Source of the DNA: Litorimonas sp964511495
GTDB taxonomy: Bacteria; Pseudomonadota; Alphaproteobacteria; Caulobacterales; Maricaulaceae
Direction of reading: 5' to 3'
DNA: 64,000 nucleotides
NCBI GenBank assembly: GCA_964511495.1
Contig: CAZEFT010000014.1
Span: 1-64,000 of the forward strand
Shown here: positions 50,638 through 60,342 of the stretch, piece by piece
Numbering within the stretch: position 1 is the stretch's first letter
How the letters are laid out: the number at the start of each line of letters is the position of its first letter
The notes under the pieces: generated by a model
Told to the model about the DNA's origin: nothing
What the model saw: the letters and a program-made list of their open reading frames with translations, nothing else
Database searches by the model: none
Program-made: the position numbers and the translations under genes

Positions 50638-51315
50638 ATGAGTGGATTAAACCTGATGGACATGATTATGTCCGCAGCCGGGGGACAAGCCCCGCAGCAA
50701 ATGGGTCAGCAATTTGGCCTTGATGCCCAACAAAGCCAAAGCGCGATTGCCGCTTTGCTTCCGGCAATTTCTTCGGGATTGAAGCAAAATGCATCTTCCC
50801 CTCAAGGTCTGGCAGGTTTACTGGGCGCTTTGCAAAAAGGCTCACACAGCCAATATCTCGAAAACCCTGAGCAATTAGCAGCACCTGCTGCTATTCAAGA
50901 AGGTAATGGCATTTTGGGGCATTTATTTGGATCAAAAGAAGTCAGCCGCGCTGTTGCCGGTCGCGCCGCCGAACAATCCGGTGTCAGTTCAGACGTTCTC
51001 AAGAAAATGCTGCCAATGGTCGCCATGATGGCTATGGGAAGCTTGGGCAAACAAACAAGCCAACAACAGCAAGGCGGCGGCATGCAAGCCATGCTCGGCC
51101 AAATGGCGATGCAGCAATTAATGGGCGGTGGCGCAAAAGCCGGTGGCTTGGGCGGCATGCTCAGCGGACTTCTCGGTGGTGGCGCTCGCAAAGCTCAGGC
51201 CCAACAACAGCAAGCCCATCAACAAGGCCTCGGCCTTTTGGGTAAAATGTTGGACGCCGATGGCGACGGCAATACCATGGACGACATTCTCGGCATGATG
51301 ATGAATAAACGATAA
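50638..51315 (+). CDS. DUF937 protein with C-terminal EF-hand-like loop
   Basis: A 225-aa protein. DUF937 (about 5-130) is recognised from the small-residue helical repeats (GLDAQQSQSAIAALLPAI, then LPMVAMMAMGSL). A Gly/Gln/Met-rich linker with GGGM and QQQQ runs follows. The last part, MLDADGDGNTMDDILGMM, carries an EF-hand-like DxDGDGNxxDD calcium loop, a combination seen in some DUF937 members. A near-ideal AGGAGGAAGACTATG start and a bidirectional terminator mark a monocistronic gene. Function unknown, with a calcium response plausible. Confidence 0.85.
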   Translation: MSGLNLMDMIMSAAGGQAPQQMGQQFGLDAQQSQSAIAALLPAISSGLKQNASSPQGLAGLLGALQKGSHSQYLENPEQLAAPAAIQEGNGILGHLFGSKEVSRAVAGRAAEQSGVSSDVLKKMLPMVAMMAMGSLGKQTSQQQQGGGMQAMLGQMAMQQLMGGGAKAGGLGGMLSGLLGGGARKAQAQQQQAHQQGLGLLGKMLDADGDGNTMDDILGMMMNKR

Positions 51316-51335
51316 TCAATAGATTTATCGCAAAT

Positions 51336-51368
51336 AAAAAGCCCGCTCAATTTGAGCGGGCTTTTTTT
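51336..51368. terminator. Bidirectional terminator
   Basis: AAAAAGCCCGCTCAA (51336-51350) is complementary to TTGAGCGGGCTTTTT (51352-51366). It lies between the DUF937 gene and the convergent peptide transporter gene and can end both. Confidence 0.9.
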
Positions 51369-51389
51369 ATGGATTTTATCAATTTCCAA

Positions 51390-52931
51390 TTACGTGGAAG
51401 CGGTCAGCCTTTCGGCTTCAGAATTCGCATCCTCCAATTCTTTCTCCCAACCTTTGGTGAACATACCGACGAGAAGAACAACAGCGCCAACACCTATGAC
51501 AAAAGTTGAAATGGTCGTGAAGAGCGAAGGCATCTCGGCAACATTTTCAGGATCGAAACCACCGGCCAAAAGACCCGCAATGATATTCCCCATCGAATAG
51601 GTGAGCACGAACAGCCCCATTAACTGCGCCATATAACGCTTGGGAGATAATTTACTTACCGCTGACAGAGCGATCGGGCTGAGCCACAGCTCACCAACCG
51701 TGTGAAGGAAATAGGTGAGCACCAACCAGAACACTGTGACATTACCTGATGCTGCGGCACGCGCTGCATAAATCATAACCACAAAGCCGAGACCCATAAT
51801 GATGAGGCCAACACCCATCTTTATGCCATAAGCCGGTGTCGCGAGGCGTCTACCCAACCACAGCCAAAAATAGACGAAGAAAGGTGTCAGCAAAATAATA
51901 AACCAAGAGTTGATACTCTGAAGCCATGTTGTTGGCATTTCCCAACCGAAGACATTGCGGTCCACGAAATCACGACCAAACAAATTCAGTGAGGACCCCG
52001 CTTGTTCGAAACCTGACCAGAAACAGGTCGAGGCTATACAAACCAACAACAACGCCAGCATGCCTTTTTTCTCAACACCAGACAATTTTCCGCCGAAATA
52101 GATGAAACAGAAATAGGCAATGAAAATACAGATAAAGGCAACGGTGACACCTTTGGAGATCGCAATCGGATCAATAGTCATTCTGCCTGTCAACATAAGG
52201 GCCGTCACAATCGTCAATCCGATTAGGAAAACAGCAATCGCCATCCAGCTATTTCGTTTCCCTGTCGGCCCCATAGGCGATGCAGGAAGTTCACCCGCGC
52301 CTTTTAATGTCGGCTTTGTGAAATGGAAAACAATCAGACCAAAGGCCATACCCACGGCTGCAGCCCCGAAACCATAGTGCCAACCTACTTTTTCGGCCAA
52401 GCCACCACAGACCATATAACCGATAATAGAGCCGATATTGATGCCCATATAATAAAGCGCATAACCACTATCGCGACGCTCATCATCCGAACTGTATAGT
52501 TGACCGACCAAAGCCGAGATGTTGGGTTTGAGCAACCCTGTTCCGAGAACAACCAAAATCAGACCGATAAAGAATGTCGGCGTACTGGGAATGGCCAAGA
52601 CAATATGACCACACATAATGACGATACCGCCATACCACACCGCTTTTTGTGAGCCAATTAATCGATCGGCCATCCACCCTCCGGGCAGACCCATAAAATA
52701 AACAGAAGCTGTATAAAGACCGTAAATGGCAAAAGCAGTCGCTGTGCCAATCGCAAGGCCGCCTTCAAGAATTGTGGCTGTCATGAACAAGACGAGCATG
52801 CCGCGCATGCCATAATAACTCATACGCTCCCACATCTCGGTGACAAAAAGGTTCATCAACCCCATTGGGTGACCAAAGAACCTCGTATCGCGCTTCGCTA
52901 GTCCTGCCCCTGCGTTTACGGTATCTACCAT
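51390..52931 (-). CDS. Proton-dependent oligopeptide (POT/PTR) transporter
   Basis: A 513-aa MFS protein with 12-14 membrane segments. The ExxER-type proton motif lies in TEMWERMSYYGMRG near the N-terminus, then GGWMADRLIGSQKAVW for the MFS loop, and the FFVYFWLWLG region. It imports di- and tripeptides with protons. As a single gene ending in a shared terminator, it has no obvious operon partner. With gamma-glutamyltransferase and TldD it fits a peptide-using lifestyle. Confidence 0.93.
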   Translation of the reverse strand: MVDTVNAGAGLAKRDTRFFGHPMGLMNLFVTEMWERMSYYGMRGMLVLFMTATILEGGLAIGTATAFAIYGLYTASVYFMGLPGGWMADRLIGSQKAVWYGGIVIMCGHIVLAIPSTPTFFIGLILVVLGTGLLKPNISALVGQLYSSDDERRDSGYALYYMGINIGSIIGYMVCGGLAEKVGWHYGFGAAAVGMAFGLIVFHFTKPTLKGAGELPASPMGPTGKRNSWMAIAVFLIGLTIVTALMLTGRMTIDPIAISKGVTVAFICIFIAYFCFIYFGGKLSGVEKKGMLALLLVCIASTCFWSGFEQAGSSLNLFGRDFVDRNVFGWEMPTTWLQSINSWFIILLTPFFVYFWLWLGRRLATPAYGIKMGVGLIIMGLGFVVMIYAARAAASGNVTVFWLVLTYFLHTVGELWLSPIALSAVSKLSPKRYMAQLMGLFVLTYSMGNIIAGLLAGGFDPENVAEMPSLFTTISTFVIGVGAVVLLVGMFTKGWEKELEDANSEAERLTAST

Positions 52932-53229
52932 AACACTCCCCTATTTAATATGTGACTTGTGGTGTCGACTTTTAGTGTCGCCACCTATCTTGCTCGACCT
53001 TTGACATAAAGAAAACAGCCACGCAAACCCCTTAACTCATTAACTCTGGAATTATTTGCCTTTGTGTTTTGCGGTTCAACAGGATTTCTACCTGCAAATT
53101 TCGCGTGCTTTTTTATTGAATTGTCAATCTATTATGATTAGGGCAGTTCAAATTTTTGTGGGACATTCGTTGAATATCTTTTGGCGTCATTCAGTTTCGG
53201 CCTTGCCCCTTCCTGTTTTGGGTCGAGCT

Positions 53230-55302
53230 ATGCGTTCAACTCTTGGCGTAAGCTTGGGTCTCATTTCTGCCTCCTTCCCTGTTAATGCCTTTGCTCAAAC
53301 ATCCAGCTCTCCTGAACAGGTCGCAGCCGATAGCAGCTTACAGGCCGTTTACACGCCCGCTGATTTTGAACAATTTCAACCCACAACTGCACGCGATATG
53401 GTCAGCCGCATTCCCGGCTTTACGTTACAGGGCGATGAAGGCGAAGAACGGGGGTTCGGACAAGCCTCGTTGAATATCCTGATTAACGGCCGACGTCCCT
53501 CCGCAAAATCATCTGATGCCAGCGATATTTTGGCCCGCATTCCAGCCGATACCGTCACGCGTATTGAAATCGTGGATGGTGCCTCATTGGACATTCCTGG
53601 CCTCTCGGGGCAAGTTGCCAACATCATTGCCAAATCCGGTTCGCTCTCGGGCAGTTGGCGTTATGCCGCGCGATTCGAAGAAGGCACGGAGCCGCAAATC
53701 CTAGAGGGGGCCGTGAACTTGTCCGGCAAGCGCGGTAATCTGGATTATGTGATCGGATTAGAAGCCGGGCAATTCACCTTTACCGAAACAGGGCCGGAAC
53801 AATTTTTTGATGGCGATCTGAACCTTATTCAAGACCGCTTCGAAGACGCCGCTTTTCAACAACAACAACCCTCTGCCAATATAAATCTAACGTTAAACCG
53901 CCTGAACGGTGACGTGGCTAATTTGAACCTCTCGGGCGCGCTTCGGAATCGGAATGAGCGGATTGTCGAAACCTTCACCGCCATTGACCCTGACTCCAGC
54001 ACAGGCCTGTCCGTAGGTCGAAACGGCGAAGATGAGTACCGCTATGAAATCGGTGGTGACTATACCACCGCTTTTGACCTTTGGGGTCAAAACGGACGCC
54101 TTAAGCTTATCGGCCTTCACAGTTTAGAAAATTCTGAATTTGACCGCAATTTCGCTTTTGACGAAACGGGCGAACCCATCACCATATCCAATTTTCTTCG
54201 CGATGATGTGGAAACCGAATATATTGGACGCACGGAATATACGTGGGCCAGTGGCGAGACAATGGATTGGGCTTTTGCAGCGGAAATTGCCTTTAACAAG
54301 CTGGAAAGTGACACGCAATTTTTCGTTGATGATGACGCCCCAACCAAAGACCGTGTTGAGGTTGAGGAAACCCGATTGCAGACGAATTTAACGCAAAGCT
54401 GGGCGCTGACAGATCGCATAAATCTGCAAACATCATTGGGCGCGGAATATTCCGAAATAAGTGTTGCGACCTCGGCGGCAAAAGCCGAAACCTTCTTCCG
54501 CCCCAAAGGCTTTATCAGTGGCTCTTACACTCTTTCCCCAACCTATACATGGCGCGCGAAAATCGAGCGGTCCGTCGGGCAACTTAATTTCGGCACGTTT
54601 GTCTCCACGGTCAATTTAACCGAAGGCAACGCCAATCAGGGCAATGCCACCGTTCCCGATCAAAGATGGCAGGGCGAAATCGAATTAGAACGTATCGACA
54701 GTACAGGCATTTCAGGCAATATTCGGGCCTTTATTGATTTCGTCGAAGATCCGCTAGACCGTATTCCGATCACATTGGATGATGGCTCGATTGTTGAAGG
54801 GCCGGGCAATCTGGACTCCGCCACGATTTATGGTGTGAATGCGAATATGACATGGGTGATGGACTCCATCGGCCTCAAAGGTTTGCGTCTTGAAGCGGAT
54901 GGACAAGTTTCCGACAGCTCTATTGAAGACCCCGTCACGGGGCGTGACCGCGCTATTAACTCAACGCTTTTGTGGGAATATGATGTCGAATTACGTCACG
55001 ACATTCCGGACACATCTTGGGCATGGGAGGTCGAAGTTGAACAAGCCCGCGTCAGTGAATTTTTCCGGGTGAGCGAAATCTTTGATACGCGGTTCATCAA
55101 ACCTGAAACCCGGCTTTCAGTTATTCATAAAAATATATTCGGCATGGAATGGACCGTCTCTCTGACCAATATTTTTAATTTTGAGGCGCAGCGCGAAAGA
55201 CGCATTTTCTCTGCCGACCGCACCGGCGATTTATTGCAAGTGGAACGGTTTAACCGTCAACGTGGTCGACGGTTTTCGATTACCCTGCGAGATACATTTT
55301 AA
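53230..55302 (+). CDS. TonB-receptor-like outer membrane protein 1
   Basis: An approximately 690-aa protein. A signal peptide is present from M at 53230 (MRSTLGVSLGLISASFPVNA, cleaved near FAQ). The frame is open from 53056 and other starts (53134) are possible, none with a clear ribosome site. The plug domain is recognisable: DMVSRIPGFTLQ, LNILINGRRPSAK, IEIVDGASLDIPGL. A beta-barrel follows to a terminal Phe (ITLRDTF), the outer membrane insertion signature. No clear TonB box or CarboxypepD domain is seen. It is paralogous to the next gene. The substrate is unknown. Confidence 0.85.
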   Translation: MRSTLGVSLGLISASFPVNAFAQTSSSPEQVAADSSLQAVYTPADFEQFQPTTARDMVSRIPGFTLQGDEGEERGFGQASLNILINGRRPSAKSSDASDILARIPADTVTRIEIVDGASLDIPGLSGQVANIIAKSGSLSGSWRYAARFEEGTEPQILEGAVNLSGKRGNLDYVIGLEAGQFTFTETGPEQFFDGDLNLIQDRFEDAAFQQQQPSANINLTLNRLNGDVANLNLSGALRNRNERIVETFTAIDPDSSTGLSVGRNGEDEYRYEIGGDYTTAFDLWGQNGRLKLIGLHSLENSEFDRNFAFDETGEPITISNFLRDDVETEYIGRTEYTWASGETMDWAFAAEIAFNKLESDTQFFVDDDAPTKDRVEVEETRLQTNLTQSWALTDRINLQTSLGAEYSEISVATSAAKAETFFRPKGFISGSYTLSPTYTWRAKIERSVGQLNFGTFVSTVNLTEGNANQGNATVPDQRWQGEIELERIDSTGISGNIRAFIDFVEDPLDRIPITLDDGSIVEGPGNLDSATIYGVNANMTWVMDSIGLKGLRLEADGQVSDSSIEDPVTGRDRAINSTLLWEYDVELRHDIPDTSWAWEVEVEQARVSEFFRVSEIFDTRFIKPETRLSVIHKNIFGMEWTVSLTNIFNFEAQRERRIFSADRTGDLLQVERFNRQRGRRFSITLRDTF

Positions 55303-55429
55303 GAGATAAGCGCCTCAAGCGTCCCGAGCGCCCTTTCCACTCATAACCTTTCGGCTATTTAACAAAACTCTATTTGGAAAGATTACATATGTAATCTAAA
55401 GGAGTGCTGTTCGAAAGGGGAACGTTATA
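55303..55429 (+). other. Intergenic stretch between the two receptor-like genes
   Basis: It is 127 bases containing the 18-bp palindrome (55380-55397) and a GAAAGGGGAACG ribosome-site region before the second gene. I see no terminator hairpin with a T tract after the first gene, so read-through is possible. Confidence 0.4.
55380..55397. promoter_or_regulatory. Perfect 18-bp palindrome, probable operator
   Basis: AGATTACATATGTAATCT is its own reverse complement over all 18 bases and lies 33 bases before the ATG of the second receptor-like gene. The size and AT-rich core resemble a site for a dimeric repressor or activator. Which regulator binds is unknown. Confidence 0.55.
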
Positions 55430-57610
55430 ATGTTGCAGCACGATAAGGCGTTTCAGGCCGCGAGACCCAGTCGCCATTTTACACGCCGATCTCAAAAACT
55501 TCTCTCTTATTCTATGATTTCGCTTATTCTAGGATCCGCATTAGCGGGCCCAACTTTTGCGCAGGATAATTCGTCACAAGACAATTCATCACTGGACAAT
55601 TTAGCCGAGATTGAAGCCCAAGCGCTCAACTCGCAAAGTTTTGGTGCGGCCTATTTTGAACAATACGCCCCTGCCACCGCACTCGACATGATAAGCCGCA
55701 TTCCGGGATTTAACTTAAGCGATGCCAATTTTCAGCGGGGCTTAGGTCAGAACGGAGCGAATGTTCTGATTAATGGCGACAGGTTGACCGGTAAGACCAA
55801 TGTCGGCGATCAACTCTCACGCATTGCGGCGACGAATGTCGTAAAAATTGATATTGTCGATGGGGCGTCATTGGACATTCCCGGCTTGGCCGGACAGGTC
55901 GCAAATATCACAACGAAATCAACGGGATTGTCAGGCACATTTGAATGGTCTCCGGAATTCAGACCCCGCTTAAAACCGAATTATCTTCGGGGTAATGTAA
56001 ACCTCTCGGGTGAAACCGGTAATCTGACTTATACTTTAGGGTTGAAAAACGATGCCTTTCGGAGCGGGACCTATGGATTGGAAACGCTCACTGAAGCCGA
56101 CGGAACCCTATTCGAAACCCGTGATGAGGTGAATCGCAATTATGGAGAAAACCCTGGCGCAACAGTGGACCTGACGTGGAAACCCAAAACGGATCACATT
56201 GCCAACCTTAATTTTGAAATTAATCAGTTTACGTTTGACGGGACGGAAAGTTCTATCCGCGAAGCACAAACGACCCGTGGCGAAGATATTTTCACCTTTT
56301 TCAAAAACTCCGAAGACGAATGGAATATGTCCATTGGCGCAGATCATGAATTGCCTTTATCCTTATTCACAACAAAGGGTCGGCTGAAAACCATCGGGTA
56401 TTACCGGTTTGAAAGCTCCCCGACAGTATCCCAATTCGAAGCCTTTGAAGAAGGGGAACGCGTTTCAGGGTCACGGTTCGAACGCCAAGCCGATGAGGCA
56501 GAAACTATTTTGCGAACAGAGTATTCCTGGGCTCCGCAGGACGGGCGGGATTGGCAATTCGCCGTTGAAGGCGCGTTTAATTATCTTGATATTGACGCTG
56601 CATTAAGTGAGCTGGAAAATGACATCTATGTGCCGCAAACGCTAAGCGGGGCCTCGGCACGTGTTGAAGAAAAACGGGCGGAAACCACGCTGACCCATAG
56701 TCGCGCTTTGTCCTCAAAATGGGATATTCAGGCCTCACTCGGTTTGGAATATTCTGAACTCGCACAACAAAGCGCTGACAGTTCGGATGGAACAAGCCGT
56801 GACTTTATTCGCCCCAAAGGGTTTTTGACCGCGACTTATAAACCCAAAGAAGGCCGACTTTGGCGCGCCAAAATTGAACGCCAAGTCGGGCAGTTAAATT
56901 TCTTTGATTTCATCGCCTCTGTTAATTTAAATAATGACGAAGCCAATAGCGCCAATGCAGAGCTGAAACCTTCTCAAAGCTGGCGGGGGGAACTCGCCTA
57001 TGAGGTCGATTTCGGCAAAGGGAATGCTTGGAACACGGTCTTAGACGGCAGCATCATTTCAGATCTCGTTGACCGCATTCCTGTCGGTGATAATGGGGAC
57101 GCCGTCGGCAACCTGGAAAGTACAGCCTATAATTATGCCCTTCACAGTGATGTGACGCTTAAAGGCGAAGATTGGGATTTAAATGGTGTGGAGCTGAATG
57201 CCGGTTTCGGGTTGCACTTCTCACATCTTGATGACCCGATTGAGAATTTCGACCGCCGCTTAAATGGGGACAGTAAATGGCATTGGGACGTTGCGTTGCG
57301 GCATGATGTGCCCAAGACGGATTATGCTTATGGCTTTCAACTCAGCCAGCAACGTAATGCGCCGCGTTACCGCCTCTCCAACATCAACCTCTTCGTTTAT
57401 AAAGGCCCTTTTGTCGGAATCTTTGTCGAACATAAAGACATTCTAGGGATGCGCCTGAACCTTCAGCTTAACAACCTTTTGGAAAGCAGTGATGATTTTG
57501 AACGCAAAATTTTCACCGACCGGCGGGATGTCGGCGTGCTCGATTTCACAGAAAGTCGGGAGCGGGAATTTGGCGTCCTCTTCCGCGCTAATTTAAGCGG
57601 CACGTTTTAG
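55430..57610 (+). CDS. TonB-receptor-like outer membrane protein 2
   Basis: A 726-aa protein, paralogue of the preceding one. The N-terminus has a long signal peptide with a basic leader (about 1-44, ending PTFAQ), then an Asn/Ser/Asp-rich linker (DNSSQDNSSLDN). The plug domain repeats the same landmarks: DMISRIPGFNL, NVLINGDRLTGK, IDIVDGASLDIPGL. The barrel ends in Phe (LSGTF). The IVDGASLDIPGL(S/A)GQVANI block is nearly identical to that of the neighbour, showing tandem duplication. A GGGGAACG ribosome site precedes the ATG. The substrate is unknown. Confidence 0.87.
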   Translation: MLQHDKAFQAARPSRHFTRRSQKLLSYSMISLILGSALAGPTFAQDNSSQDNSSLDNLAEIEAQALNSQSFGAAYFEQYAPATALDMISRIPGFNLSDANFQRGLGQNGANVLINGDRLTGKTNVGDQLSRIAATNVVKIDIVDGASLDIPGLAGQVANITTKSTGLSGTFEWSPEFRPRLKPNYLRGNVNLSGETGNLTYTLGLKNDAFRSGTYGLETLTEADGTLFETRDEVNRNYGENPGATVDLTWKPKTDHIANLNFEINQFTFDGTESSIREAQTTRGEDIFTFFKNSEDEWNMSIGADHELPLSLFTTKGRLKTIGYYRFESSPTVSQFEAFEEGERVSGSRFERQADEAETILRTEYSWAPQDGRDWQFAVEGAFNYLDIDAALSELENDIYVPQTLSGASARVEEKRAETTLTHSRALSSKWDIQASLGLEYSELAQQSADSSDGTSRDFIRPKGFLTATYKPKEGRLWRAKIERQVGQLNFFDFIASVNLNNDEANSANAELKPSQSWRGELAYEVDFGKGNAWNTVLDGSIISDLVDRIPVGDNGDAVGNLESTAYNYALHSDVTLKGEDWDLNGVELNAGFGLHFSHLDDPIENFDRRLNGDSKWHWDVALRHDVPKTDYAYGFQLSQQRNAPRYRLSNINLFVYKGPFVGIFVEHKDILGMRLNLQLNNLLESSDDFERKIFTDRRDVGVLDFTESREREFGVLFRANLSGTF

Positions 57611-57634
57611 TGTCAGTGGAATTTAAAACCGATC

Positions 57635-59002
57635 CTAATAAATACATTCCTTATAGGTGCGGAATATATCATAGTCCCAAGCGCCTTTAAATTGGCGGAT
57701 TAACCTGTCGGCGTTGCTTTCTCCCAAAAGAGCCATGCGGTCGAGGTCTTGTAGGAAAACAGTTTCGTTTTCACCATGGGCATTGAGTTTGTTCCGCGCA
57801 TTAAGACCGGCACGGGAAATTTCCAAAATATCTTTGGCAATGTCCTGAAGGGTTTTATCCCTGAACGGCGTCTGAAAACCATGGCGAGCCACATCCACAC
57901 GTAAAGACTGCCTTTCTTCTTCGCTCCAATCTTTGACATAATCCCAAGCCGCATCCAAAGCAGACTGGTCATAGAGCAAGCCGACCCAGAAGGCAGGCAG
58001 AGCGCAAAGCTCATCCCATGGTCCCGTATCGGCTCCGCGCATTTCCAAAAATTGTTTTAATCGCACTTCCGGAAAAATCGTAGACAAATGATCTTCAAAA
58101 TCAGAGAGCGTTGCGACTTCGCCGGGAACGATGTCCAATGTTCCATTCAGGAAATCTCTGAAAGACTTACCGGCCGCATTTAAATATTCACCGTTGCGAT
58201 AGACGAAATACATCGGCACATCGAGCGCATAATCGACATATTGCTCAAAGCCGAATCCCTCTTCAAACACAAAGGGTAACATTCCGGTTCGATCGTTATC
58301 TGTATCAAGCCACACGCGGGAGCGATAAGATTTATAGCCGTTCAATTCCGCCTCTTTAAATGGTGAGTTTGCAAAGAGCGCCGTTGCCAAAGGTTGTAAC
58401 GCCAAGCTAACGCGGAATTTTTTGACCATGTCGGCTTCGGATGAAAAATCAAGATTGGTCTGAACTGTGCAGGTTCGAAACATCATCTCCCGTCCATGAG
58501 TCCCAACTTTCTGCATATAGTCGCGCATGATTTTGTAACGGCCCTTGGGCATGATCGGCACATCTTCGAGCTTGGTGTCTGGTCGGAAACCAAGCGACAA
58601 AAACCCGGCGCCTATTTCATCCGCAACGTCTTTCACTTCGCGTAAATGGCGGCTGACCTCGCCACAGGTTTGATGAACATGTTCCAGAGGCGCGCCTGAC
58701 AATTCCAATTGCCCGCCCGGTTCCAAGGAAACAGACGCCCCCTCCCGTTTGAGGGCAATCAACTTGCCGTCTTCGGTAACGGGTTGCCAATCAAAGCGCT
58801 GAAGGCCCTCAAGCATGGCTTTGATTGAACAGTCTCCCTCATATGGGAGAGGTTTATAATCGGATTGAGAAAATCCGATTTTCTCATGCTCCGTCCCGAT
58901 ACGCCAGTCCTGCACAGGCTTGGACCCTGCCGCCAGGTAGTCGACCATCTGGCCTTTATTGTCGATGGACGGGGCGTTTCCGCCTGAACTAGGTGCGGCC
59001 AT
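57635..59002 (-). CDS. gshA: Glutamate-cysteine ligase, plant/alphaproteobacterial type
   Basis: A 455-aa enzyme for the first step of glutathione synthesis. Landmarks include DWRIGTEHEKIGF, LEPGGQLELSGAPL, MPKGRYKIMRDYMQKVG (in parts) and the redox-relevant FRTCTVQTNLDF region, which identify the class II ligase common in alphaproteobacteria and plants. The start MAAPSSGGNAPS agrees with the family. It is divergent from the DegT gene. Together with ggt and the peroxiredoxin it supports an active glutathione system. Confidence 0.95.
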   Translation of the reverse strand: MAAPSSGGNAPSIDNKGQMVDYLAAGSKPVQDWRIGTEHEKIGFSQSDYKPLPYEGDCSIKAMLEGLQRFDWQPVTEDGKLIALKREGASVSLEPGGQLELSGAPLEHVHQTCGEVSRHLREVKDVADEIGAGFLSLGFRPDTKLEDVPIMPKGRYKIMRDYMQKVGTHGREMMFRTCTVQTNLDFSSEADMVKKFRVSLALQPLATALFANSPFKEAELNGYKSYRSRVWLDTDNDRTGMLPFVFEEGFGFEQYVDYALDVPMYFVYRNGEYLNAAGKSFRDFLNGTLDIVPGEVATLSDFEDHLSTIFPEVRLKQFLEMRGADTGPWDELCALPAFWVGLLYDQSALDAAWDYVKDWSEEERQSLRVDVARHGFQTPFRDKTLQDIAKDILEISRAGLNARNKLNAHGENETVFLQDLDRMALLGESNADRLIRQFKGAWDYDIFRTYKECIY

Positions 59003-59212
59003 GAGATGTCCTGCTTACTCGCAAAATGGGACGCTACACATAGACCGCCCCATAAGAGGCGACAAGGCTCGACACAGCCCTTCCTTACACTTTCATGTGA
59101 ACGACACAGTGCATTTTGCGTCAAATTGTAAAGCTTTGTGATGAGCCTCTGTGAGAATAAGGCTTTGCGTCCAAAGACTTGCGGCTTAAGTCCTCTGCGA
59201 AGGACTTTATTT
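59003..59212. other. Divergent promoter region gshA / aminotransferase
   Basis: It is 210 bases with no supportable gene. It must hold promoters in both directions. CTTAAGTCCT followed by AAGGACTTTATT near 59186-59210 gives an imperfect AGTCCT/AGGACT dyad just before the aminotransferase start. Confidence 0.35.
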
Positions 59213-60337
59213 ATGAGCTTGAATTTCATCGACTTAGCGGCGCAGCAAGCCCGTATCAAACCGCAAATCGAAACCGCCATTGCCGCGGTTTTGGATCATG
59301 GCCGTTATATTTTAGGGCCGGAGGTTCAAGACTTTGAAACGCAGCTCGCCGCATTTGGCGATGCTACTCATGCGCTAGGCTGTGCCAATGGAACGGATGC
59401 TTTACTTTTGCCGCTAATGTCATGGCGCATTCCGCGCGGAGCTGCCGTTTTCTGCCCGAGCTTTACTTATTGCGCCACGGTTGAAGTCGTTGCTCTCATG
59501 GGAGCCGTTCCAGTTTATGTCGATATTGACCGCGACACTTATAATATATGCCCCGACAGCCTGCGACAGGCTATTGAAGGCGTGAAAGCAGAAGGTGAGT
59601 TGGAACCCTGGGGCGTCATCACTGTGGACTTGTTCGGGCAATCCGCTGATTATGAACGTTTGGCTCCGATTGTGCGCGAACACGGCTTGAAACTCATCGC
59701 AGATAGTGCGCAGGGTTTTGGCACCACGCTTAATGGCAAACAGCCTTTGCATTTTTCCGACGTTGCGACGACCAGTTTTTTCCCGGCTAAGCCTTTGGGC
59801 TGTTATGGCGATGGCGGCGCCGTCCTCACCAATGACACTGAATTATTGAACATCATGAAAAGCGTGCACATGCATGGCAGCGGCACGGATAAATATGATA
59901 ATGTCAGAGTGGGTCTGAACTCACGTTTGGATTCTATCCAAGCAGCCATATTGATTGAAAAACTTGCTATATTCGCAGATGAAATCGACGCCAGAAACAC
60001 AATCGCGACGCGTTATTGCGACGGCTTAAAGAGTTACGTTTTACGGGTTCCGACCGTGCTGGACGGCGTCATCTCGACATGGGCACAATTCACCATCGAA
60101 GTCGACGACCCTGATGGTTTGAGCGCAACCTTGCGGGAAGCCAACATTCCGACGGCGCGGTATTATCCTAAACCGGTTCATGAACAAACGGCCTATGCCC
60201 ATCACCCGCGCGGCAAAGGCGGCATGGCCCATACAGAAGACGCTATGACCAAAGTCATCGCTTTGCCAATGCACCCCTATCTGAGCGAGACGGATCAGGA
60301 TTTCATCATTGAGCACATAAAGGCGGCGTTGAAATAG
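59213..60337 (+). CDS. DegT/DnrJ/EryC1-family aminotransferase
   Basis: A 374-aa PLP enzyme of the sugar aminotransferase family. N-terminal NFIDLAAQQARI and GRYILGPEV, then the catalytic lysine K193 in SFFPAKPLGCYGDGGAV and HMHGSGTDKYDNVRVGLNSR (in parts) are characteristic of WbpE/FdtB-like members that aminate nucleotide-linked keto-sugars for surface polysaccharides. The start at 59213 has AAGGA upstream. A 25-codon longer frame looks non-coding. No other sugar-nucleotide genes are nearby, so the substrate is open. Confidence 0.93.
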   Translation: MSLNFIDLAAQQARIKPQIETAIAAVLDHGRYILGPEVQDFETQLAAFGDATHALGCANGTDALLLPLMSWRIPRGAAVFCPSFTYCATVEVVALMGAVPVYVDIDRDTYNICPDSLRQAIEGVKAEGELEPWGVITVDLFGQSADYERLAPIVREHGLKLIADSAQGFGTTLNGKQPLHFSDVATTSFFPAKPLGCYGDGGAVLTNDTELLNIMKSVHMHGSGTDKYDNVRVGLNSRLDSIQAAILIEKLAIFADEIDARNTIATRYCDGLKSYVLRVPTVLDGVISTWAQFTIEVDDPDGLSATLREANIPTARYYPKPVHEQTAYAHHPRGKGGMAHTEDAMTKVIALPMHPYLSETDQDFIIEHIKAALK

Positions 60338-60342
60338 GCTTG

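Noticed and set aside
53056..53229. Upstream 58 codons of the first receptor-like gene
   Set aside because: The frame is open, but a complete signal peptide begins at 53230 and the earlier codons show no family likeness or ribosome site. Start 53134 remains possible.
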